The notes under the pieces are model-generated. The model saw only the letters and a program-made list of their open reading frames with translations. It did no database searches and was not told the DNA's origin. From NCBI GenBank assembly GCA_965194535.1, contig OZ239145.1, forward strand, positions 62,001-126,000: a stretch of DNA of 64,000 bases. The letters are read 5' to 3'. Below, one piece after another: positions 24,708 through 33,900 of this stretch (positions are counted from its first letter, which is position 1; each line of letters begins with the position of its first letter). The DNA comes from Verrucolacustris abundans (GTDB lineage Bacteria > Verrucomicrobiota > Verrucomicrobiia > Methylacidiphilales > Verrucolacustridaceae). Position numbers and translations under genes: made by a program.

Positions 24708-27700
24708 ATGTATTATTTTGAACCTTATGGTCGCTTGGTCGGTCAAAGATTAAGTCGTATGTATTTGGATAAAATAAATCTGCATCTCTTATTCGTTTGT
24801 GGGCTGTTTGGAACAGCTCCGCTTTGGGCTGTGGAATTGAAGGAAGCAGAGATCACGGCTCTAAAAAACATCGTGGAGCACGACACGGGTGAAGGAAAAG
24901 GGGCCACTCCGGCCCACGCCAGCGAGAAAATCTTTGAAAAATCGAAACTGAGCACGGCCGCCGCTTCGATGGCCGAGCTTACCTTTGCCGACACCTCCAT
25001 CACTCGCGTCGGGGCCAACACCTCCTTTTCGTTCCAATCCAAAGAGCGGTTAGTCAAACTCGATAAAGGAACTGTTCTTATCAATACACCGCCCGGAGCC
25101 GGCGGTGCGACAGTGGATTGCGGAGGAGTGACGGCGGCAGTCACTGGCACCACTTTCATGGCGAGCGTGGATGGAAACGGGAATAAGATGTTTGTGCTTT
25201 TGGAGGGTACGGGGGGGATGAAGGTAACCGCGGGGGGCAAAACAACGATAGTGAGAGCGGGCCAAGCTGCGTCCGTGGGTGGCGGTGAGGGGGGCGGGAA
25301 AAAAGAGGACAGCGGTGGTGGCACTGGGGAAAAGAAAGCGGGCGGTGATAAGCCCGGCGCTGAAACAAAGGAATCTGGGGGAACAAAAGAATCCGGAGGA
25401 GATAAGGCAGGACCGGGGGATGGTGGAAAGCCCAAGGCAGCTGGCCCGGCACCTGTGGCCGATAAGGGACCTGGGGAGGGAAGTGCGGGCGGAGGAAAGC
25501 CCCCTGTTGCGCCGACAATTCAGGTTTTTGATGTGGATGTCCAAAAGGTCGTTGCCTCGACACCGCTGATTCAAGCCTTCGACAAGCCCCTGCCGTCTGC
25601 GCAAAAAATTCAGGCCACGGTGGAGGTGCAGCAGGCTAAAATGTCTGAGGGGAAAATGGAGTCGCTGGGGGTTGAAATTGTGGCGGTGAAAGCGGACGGG
25701 GACGTGCTTGTGGGTGCACCCAAAGTGGCGGCAGAGGCGCCCGCCAAAAAAGAGGAACCGAAGGCTGATGCGCCGGCTAAAAAAGAAGATGTGGTTGCGA
25801 AAAAGGAAGAGGTGGCTGGCAAAAAGGAAGATGGAGGAATGAAGCCTGAGCCCAAAGCGGATCCCAAAGGTGATCCAAAAATGGCCGGTGGACCTGCTCC
25901 CGATAAACTGGACATCAGCACGGCCGCAGGTGGCCCCGCGCCAGCTCCGGCGGCGGCTCCTTTGGCTCAGGCAGCTCCTGCTCCTAAGCCATCCGCTCCT
26001 GCTCCCGTTGTTGCAGTTCCACCCGCAGCCTCGATCGTTGGACAAATTATTAATGGGGCCGTCAAGATTCCGGACCCCACCCTAGTTGGACGCGCTCCCG
26101 AGGGAACCATCGTGCTCGGCGATCCAAACAATCCTTTTACGATCAGTCTGTCTACTGCTTTGAAAAACGCTGCACGGGCGGTGTTTACTGTAACGATTGG
26201 CAGCATCACGGTGGGGGACTCATTCTCCGTTGGGGCTGGGGCGAGCAGCTTCAGTATCTTGGGTTCCTCGATTCCCGATCCAAGGATCTATACCAAAGGG
26301 CAAACAGCGGTGGTCTCCCTGACTTTACCGGGAACCATCGGAACCATCACTCAGACCATCAAGCTGGACTCGCGCCCCCTCAGCGATCCCGTGGTGAAGG
26401 CGGCCAACCCAATGCGACCCCTTTTAGTTCTGAAAGACATTCCTATGCTCACCTCGTTTGATAAATATTTTTACTTTGTCGGCGCGATCCCCGGAAGCAT
26501 GGGAGCCCTCGAGAATTATTTCATCAATGCTCCAGGGGCGTATGACCCAGCGGGAACCGCATCCCAATACATTCAACTCGCCAACACGCAGAAAGTAGAG
26601 CTGGCGACAACTGGGGAGATTCAGGACTTCGATTTTTTTGCGGCTCAGGCAATCAGGATGACGAACGACAACAACTCTTTGGCGGATTTATCTCTGAGTC
26701 CCTCAAGAGAAGATGTTTTCTTTTATGCGAATCAGGTCCTGTTGGGAAAACAGACCGCCAGATTTTCTGAAACAACGTTGAATCCTTTGGCCATGGACGA
26801 CTCTTTCATGGAATTCTGGGATGGAGGTTGGCGGGATTGGGCAGTTCTAGGAGGTGACGTTCAAGGAGGGGTAACTCTTGAATTGCCTTCCTCAAAGGAG
26901 AAGGTCGGTTTTGTGGCTGGCACCGGCGGGATATCTATCCAAGGAGTTATGGTGGGTGCGAACGAGGCTGCACTGGAGGTTTTGACGTCGGGGAATCTCC
27001 TGGTTCAGGCCGCCTCGTTCCTGGATCTTTCCCCCGTTCGAGAAACCTCGTTTGAATCCTTGGGGCTGATTCAGATGGGGGCCACGACCGAGGAGTTGGC
27101 TGCGCTGGCCACGCTAGAAACATCGGTCGGAGCGGATGGCAGCGTCCAGAGTCCCCGCGCCGCCCAAGAAGCCCTGCAAGAAGCGAAACAGGTCAGGATC
27201 GTTTCGGCTGCCGGTGAAGCCTATTCGACAGGAATCGCAGTGGTTCGCTCGGCAACGGGGTTGGAGATGAGGGATGTGGTGATCCGCGGATTTGGCCAGA
27301 TTGAATTGGCAAAAGGACTGGAATCCTCAGCCCCTAGAGTTTTGGTGAGCGGTTCTTCCGTTCGCGACTTTAAAATTAAGGAGCTAGTGGGGGCTTTCAT
27401 CAACGCCGATTCGAAGATTCAGATGGCGGCACTCGACGCGAGCGGAGAACTCGCAGGCACGATGGTGGTGCAAAACGGATTGCCGGTAAACCGCCAGCTG
27501 GCCGGAGTGCTCGACAAGACGATTACCGACTCTCGGAAGAATCTTCTGGTGGATGCACAGACGGTTTCTTTGGCGGCGAAGCGGTTGGAGTTCCAAAATA
27601 CGACGATTGCGGCGATGTCCGCCATCAACGCTAGGGCAAACACGGTTTTGCTGAACAATGCGAACTTCACCGTCATCGCCCAGAATGGAATGATCAACTT

Positions 27701-27923
27701 TTATACCCAGCAGGGCTTGGTCAATCGGACCTATGGATCGGGCGGGGGTAGCGACAACGGGATGCTAAACTTCAGTGGGGTGAATAATTTCAGGATTGGC
27801 AACAACTCCTTCACCGTTCAGGACCAGGCCACGCTGAACAAGAACTACGGAAACAATATTTTGGACATGAACCAAAACTTCGGCCGGCCTGAGGCTGGCA
27901 AAGTGAACGTTCTGAAGATGTAA
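24708..27923 (+). CDS. Secreted FecR-domain protein with low-complexity linker and repeat-rich C-terminus
   Basis: This 1071-residue protein has a signal-like segment (LHLLFVCGLFGTAPLWA, residues 25-41; a start at 24759 is possible), then a FecR domain (about 75-190: RVGANTSFSF, LDKGTVLINTPPG, GTTFMASVD, GKTTIVRAGQAASV). Residues about 195-450 are low complexity: glycine-rich, with repeated PAKKEE/KKEDVVAKKEE elements. The remainder is beta-rich with FHA-like strands (LLVDAQTVSLAAKRLEF, INARANTVLLNNANF). There is no sigma factor or TonB receptor nearby, unlike canonical FecR systems, so a surface role is more likely. Eleven bases separate it from the giant gene. Confidence 0.85.
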   Translation: MYYFEPYGRLVGQRLSRMYLDKINLHLLFVCGLFGTAPLWAVELKEAEITALKNIVEHDTGEGKGATPAHASEKIFEKSKLSTAAASMAELTFADTSITRVGANTSFSFQSKERLVKLDKGTVLINTPPGAGGATVDCGGVTAAVTGTTFMASVDGNGNKMFVLLEGTGGMKVTAGGKTTIVRAGQAASVGGGEGGGKKEDSGGGTGEKKAGGDKPGAETKESGGTKESGGDKAGPGDGGKPKAAGPAPVADKGPGEGSAGGGKPPVAPTIQVFDVDVQKVVASTPLIQAFDKPLPSAQKIQATVEVQQAKMSEGKMESLGVEIVAVKADGDVLVGAPKVAAEAPAKKEEPKADAPAKKEDVVAKKEEVAGKKEDGGMKPEPKADPKGDPKMAGGPAPDKLDISTAAGGPAPAPAAAPLAQAAPAPKPSAPAPVVAVPPAASIVGQIINGAVKIPDPTLVGRAPEGTIVLGDPNNPFTISLSTALKNAARAVFTVTIGSITVGDSFSVGAGASSFSILGSSIPDPRIYTKGQTAVVSLTLPGTIGTITQTIKLDSRPLSDPVVKAANPMRPLLVLKDIPMLTSFDKYFYFVGAIPGSMGALENYFINAPGAYDPAGTASQYIQLANTQKVELATTGEIQDFDFFAAQAIRMTNDNNSLADLSLSPSREDVFFYANQVLLGKQTARFSETTLNPLAMDDSFMEFWDGGWRDWAVLGGDVQGGVTLELPSSKEKVGFVAGTGGISIQGVMVGANEAALEVLTSGNLLVQAASFLDLSPVRETSFESLGLIQMGATTEELAALATLETSVGADGSVQSPRAAQEALQEAKQVRIVSAAGEAYSTGIAVVRSATGLEMRDVVIRGFGQIELAKGLESSAPRVLVSGSSVRDFKIKELVGAFINADSKIQMAALDASGELAGTMVVQNGLPVNRQLAGVLDKTITDSRKNLLVDAQTVSLAAKRLEFQNTTIAAMSAINARANTVLLNNANFTVIAQNGMINFYTQQGLVNRTYGSGGGSDNGMLNFSGVNNFRIGNNSFTVQDQATLNKNYGNNILDMNQNFGRPEAGKVNVLKM

Positions 27924-27934
27924 GAAACCTAAGA

Positions 27935-30900
27935 ATGTTTATGAGAGAATTCTTATCCTGCCGCCGGCTGGATCACTGGCCACGTTTTGCCGTGGCCACG
28001 GCCCTGATGCTTTTTGCCTGCTCTCCAGCATCTCTTATGGCCATCTCCTTGCCGGGTGTTTCATGGTCGTCCGTTTATGAATTTACTAGTGGCTCCTACT
28101 TGGATGAATCCGGAAATGCGAACACACTTTCGGCGATCACTGGTTCGCCTAGTTTTGCTGTTGGACGGAATGGAGCGAGTTCAAGCGCCATTCAAGGATC
28201 CGCTGGCACAATCCTTGGGCGGACAAGTCCTCTAGTGAGCTTTAATCCTTCGAGCAATCAACTCACCCTGAGTGCATGGATCAAGTCAACCTCCTCCGGA
28301 AATGAACTGATCGCGACCATGGGGAGGAGTCCTTCTTCTATTGAAGGCGAGTGGCTCTGGGGAATCTCAAACGGGCGGCTGTATTTTTGGGATTATCAGG
28401 GAGGGGGGCATGGTTTTCCTGCAACTTTCACATCCACCACAACCATAAACAACGGTCAGTGGCGCCATGTGGCGTTTGTCCGAAACGGCCTGACAGGAAC
28501 TTTTTATGTAGATGGAATTCCCGCAGGCTCCATGACCGCCGCGAAGAATATTTCTTACACAAATTCGGATATGATGATTGGGGGGGACTATCGGGACAAA
28601 ACCCTTTCCTCGTACTGGACTGGGCAATTGGATGACGTGTCGGTTTCTTCGGGCGCCCTCACGGCGGCTCAGATTCTTTTGTTGGCCGCGGACGCGTCAG
28701 TTCCCGGAGTGGAGACGGGGCCGACAAATTCGATCAGCGGTTTAACCCAGACCAGCGTCAAGCTGATGGGAGGAATCACGAATTTAGGTGGAACAACTGT
28801 GACCAATGCTGGATTTTATCTGAATACGAATTCACCGGCCACGAACGGGGTGAAATATTCGGCTCCGGGAACCAGCTTTGGTCTTGGATCCTTCAGCAAC
28901 ACCATCACAGGGCTGACGCCGGGGACGAGCTACTACTATCGGGCTTTTGCCGCGAACTCTGTCGGCACGGGTTATGGGGCCAATGAATACAGTTTCACCA
29001 CACATCCTCTATCCCCTTTTACATACACGACCAGCAGTGGAGAAGTAACGATCACGGGATACACGGGGACGGGAGGCAATGTAGAGATTCCTGCCACGAT
29101 CGGGGGAGTGGCGGTGACCACAATTGGCGATCATGCATTTGAAAGAAATTCGAGTTTGTCTGCAGTCATCATCCCAAATGGGGTGACCACGGTTGGCGAT
29201 TTCGCATTTGCCGGTTGCAACACTATGACGAGCGTTACTCTTCCCGCCAGCCTCGCCAGCATCGGAAATTACGCGTTTCAAGGTTGTGGCAACCTTGGCA
29301 GCGTCCTCATCCCCGACGGGGTGACCAGTCTTGGGGCGAATGCTTTCGAAAGCTGCAGCGGTCTAACGAGTATCACGCTTTCCAATACTTTAAGAAATAT
29401 TGGATCTGGCGCATTTTTCTTTTGCACTAACCTGGCCAGTATCACGATTCCCGACAGCGTTCTTGAGATTGGGGAAAATGCATTTTGGAACTGTCATAAA
29501 CTAAAAAGCGCGACCATCGGCAACGGTGTGACTGCTCTTCCAAGGAATGCTTTTAGCGAGTGTTTGGACCTGACCAGCGTAAGTCTTGGAGCGAACGTCA
29601 AAACGTTGGGGGATTACGCTTTTAACAACTGCGCAAAACTGATGAGCATTACTTTTCCCGCTGGCTTGGAAAGCATAGGCACAAGCGCGTTCGCGCTTTG
29701 CGCCGATTTGACCACTATCACCCTCCCTGAAAGCGTCGGTGCAATTGGGGTTAGAGCTTTCAAACAATGCAGCAAACTAACTACCGTCAATTTTGAGGAA
29801 AACATGTCTCCAACATTCGGTGCAGAAGCTTTTAGCGGCATCGCCAGTGGGGCGGTGGGCTATTATCCTGCGACGGCGAGTGCGGCGTGGCAGGGCGTAA
29901 CGATTGCTGGACTTACGTTAACGCCCTTCGGCCAAGTGAACCGTGCACCGGTGATTACGGGGCAGTCAACGACCTACGACGCCTTGGCGGAATTTGTTGC
30001 GGGGCCCACCCAGCAATCGGCAAACAGCCGTTGGCAGTATCTGGGAGGAAATGTGTCTGCACTGGCCTTGTTGGGGAATTGGAAAACCACCGGAAACGAG
30101 ATCATTCAAAATCAATCCCAGTGGGACGGGAACTCTGGCTACTTAAGTAATTATCCTTTTGTTCAGCGGGTCAACTCCGCCTCGGGGCCTACCTCTGCCA
30201 ATACCCTCGTGATACACCCCTCGAATCTGGAGGAGGCAAATCGGGCTGTGGCCATCGGATGGAAAAACACCTCTGGCCAGACCGTAGCGGCAAACTTCAA
30301 TGTGAACCTTCGCCTACCATACGGCTCAGCAAACGGCATCGACTATAAACTTCAACGGGGATTGGCGGGATCCTCTCGGTATCTTTCGATCCGATCGGGT
30401 TCACTGCAAGCCGGCGGTTCTGTCGCACTGGCCTCCGATTCCTTGCTGGAAATGCAGGCTGGGGAGATGCTTTACCTGATTGTCGATTCCAAGAATAACT
30501 TTGATTACGACCATACAGAGGTGAGTGCTTTTACGGTGACTGTGGCTGGGGGAGCCAACCTAGATTCGATTTCTCAGGGCGTGGCATCCGCCAGCAATTC
30601 AGGAACGGCAGTAACGGTTTTGACGGAGGGTTCCTCGGACGCCGATTCCGATGCGCTGAAGGGTGTCGCGGTCACAGGGGTTGATACGAGTCATGGAGAT
30701 TGGGAGTACACAGTGGATGGTGGAAATATTTGGAATTCGCTGAACGGCGTTAGTCTAAACACAGCGCGTTTGCTCAAAAGCGATGCTCAGCATCGGGTTC
30801 GATTTGTTCCGAATGCAAACTTCAGTGGTAATGCGGAGATCCAGTATCAGGCCTGGGATCAGACCAGTGGGGAGGATGGTGCCTTGGCCGACCTAACGGC

Positions 30901-33900
30901 GGTGGGTGGAGGAGCTTGGGTCTTGGTGGCCTACGGAGCGAATGCAAGTTTGGGCGGATTCTTGACGGCACCTTCGGGAAGTTTTTCTTCCTCGGCACGC
31001 ATCGGCTCTGCCGTTATGCCCGGCTCTCTGGATATTCTGAAAAATAGCATGGAGTTGGCGATGACCTGGACGGCCTCGGGCGGATCGTTCCCGAGCGGTG
31101 GCATTGGTTCCTACGCGCACGGCATTGCGTTTGCGTTGCCCAACGCGGCTGGAATGAGTTTTGACGGCTCTGCGAGTACTCCGCTCATTTATAATAATGG
31201 CGCCAATCCGCTCAATAGCTCCTTTGCGGTTGGCAGCTCCAATCCGGATCAATCACTGGTGAATGTGAGGACGTTGGTGGGTTCGCCGGGAATGCCGTCG
31301 CAGATGTACCTCCGAAACAAAACTTTCGGTGCGGGATATGGAAGTGTGTACGGGGTGGTGATGAACAACGGCTCCAATGCCCAGTTGGACTATAACCAGA
31401 TGCCTGATAGCCAGACCTTCAAGGCAGTTTATCTTGATCATGGGACTGGGGCTGCGCAGGGACAGGGGTTGGTGATGGGTGGCAGTGGAGGGGCTTCCAA
31501 CAGTTATGTTCCCTCCACCATGGCGTTGTGGGCACGGCTGGATCCTCTTCAGGTCTTGGCATTGAATGGAGGGAATCCGGTCAGCACATCGGGAAATTAT
31601 CTTTTAGACGGGATCAGCACCAGCTACGTCGACGTCATCGATTTTGATGCAAGTGGAGCTTTCTCGGCCGAGACTGCGACCGGCACGATTCATGTCTTGG
31701 ATACTTCGGTCCCTGTCATCACCCTGATCGGGGCGAATCCTCTAGAGATTTATAAGGGAGCGACTTTCTCTGATCCTGGCGCAACGGTGACCGACAATGT
31801 GGACGCAACGGGAACGATCATGGGGAGCGGGACGGTCAACACAGCGACCGTGGGAAATTACACGTTGAATTACAACGCGACCGATGTGGCGGGGAATCAG
31901 GCCGTGCAGGTGACGAGGACAGTCAACGTCGTGTTAGATCCGACCATCGACACGGACGGAGATGGCCTCACAGATGCCCAAGAGATCGCCTTGGGCTCGA
32001 ATCCCAATATCGTCGACACCGACGGCGACACTTTGCTGGACGGGGCGGAAGTGGCTCTTGGGACAAATCCCACGAACCCCGACACGGACGGGGATAAGGT
32101 TCCGGACGGGGTTGAGGCAACGAACGGGACGAGCCCGCTGAATCCCGCTTCGAATCCGCTACCGGCTATCACGACACAACTCCTGGGTGGGACGAAAAAC
32201 CAAGGAGATAGCTGGACCTTTACGGTGAATGCCACGGATCCCACAGCAACATTCATAGTTTATCAGTGGAAAAAGAACGGGGTGAATCTGGGGGGTGGAA
32301 CTTTTAATAACTTTCTGACAATTTCTTCCCTGCAGTTGTCGGACGCGGGTAATTATGAGGTGATCGTCTCGAATCCCCTCGGGAGCACAACCAGTTCAGT
32401 GGTCACCTTGGTAGTGAATCCGCGGTTGGTTGTTCCGGCAACGATTACCCTGTCCCCTGCGGCTGGTTCTTATACGTTACTTCAGGGGGCGGTTCCCTTA
32501 GATGACAGTTTGACAGTTTCTGGTGATGAAACTTTTTCTGGGGCTACGATTCAGATTGAGACGGGATTTGCGGTTGGAGATATGTTGAACCTAACGCAAA
32601 GTATTGGTGGGATTACGGGAATTTATGACGGAACAAAAGGTATTTTGACTTTAAGCGGGTCGGGTAGCGCATCGGAGTATCAGTCAGCGCTGCGAGCGGT
32701 GACCTTCTCGACCGCAAGCGCATCTACCGTGGCACGGGGATTTAAGGTGACCCTTGGATCAGCTATTTCATTTGGCGGACACTATTATGAGTACGTGCCG
32801 GGATCCTATTCTTGGGCAGAGGCTAGGACGCTCGCGTTGAGCAAAACATTCAATGGCCTGTCAGGTTACTTGGCTAATCTTACCTCGGCAGATGAAAATA
32901 GCTTCGTTAAGACCAAAATCGGCACGGATGTTTGGATCGGAGGGTCAGATGAGGGGACAGAAGGGGTGTGGAAGTGGATGGACGGTCCTGAGGCTGGAAT
33001 CACCTTTTGGAATGGGCTTTCTACTGGGTCCGCACCATCAGGCAAGTATGCAAATTGGAACGCTGGCGAGCCAAACGATGCTGGGAATGAGGACTACGCG
33101 CAGTTTTATGTGGCCACGGCAAAGTGGAACGACCTGCCTAGTGGCTCCAGACTCGGCTTCTTAGTGGAGTACGGGACTGACACTCCGGTCATTCAAACCT
33201 TTTCCGGCACACGAATATTTTCAGTAACCAAGGCCACGCCTTCAATCACTGCTGTTCCGACAGCGGCACCGATCGCCTACGGGCAGACTTTAGGTTCCTC
33301 AACATTAAGCGGGGGTAGTGGCAGTGTCGCGGGCTCTTTTGCATTCGCAAATCCGTCAGCAACTCCTGCTGCAGGAACCAGCAGCCTGAATGTAATCTTC
33401 ACGCCGACCGATAACGCCAGGTACGAAACAGTAACAACGAGCGTGAGTGTCACTGTGAACAAAGCCACCCCGACAATCACGGCGCTACCAGGATTTATGA
33501 GTGCCACGGGTGGGACGAAAAGTGGAAGTGGTGATTTTATCATTCACACCTTCACGAATGTTGGAAACAGCACCTTTAAGCCGACGGGATCTGGCACGGT
33601 GGAGATTCTGGTGGTGGCAGGTGGAGGTGGAGCAGGATATGACGGAGGGGGCGGAGGCGGTGCGGGAGGAGTTATTACCAACACCGTGTCGGTCACAGCT
33701 GGCACCGACTATACCGTGGTGGTGGGAGGAGGCGGGGCGGCGGCAATCGGTCCGACATGGGAAGCCAACGGATATCCTGGGAGCAATTCCCAGTTTGGCT
33801 CGATTACGGCAATTGGTGGAGCGGGGGGATATAACGGTCATGCGGGAATCACGGCAATCACCACAGGAGGCTCGGGAGGAGGAGAAGGGTTTAATGGCGG

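Noticed and set aside
24743..26045. Several minus-strand reading frames opposite the FecR gene
   Set aside because: They are antisense to the low-complexity Gly/Lys linker and are Pro/Ser-rich with no family features.
29010..29880. Regularly spaced repeats that might suggest a CRISPR array
   Set aside because: They are diverged in-frame BspA leucine-rich repeats of about 69 bases encoding protein, with no conserved spacer/repeat structure.
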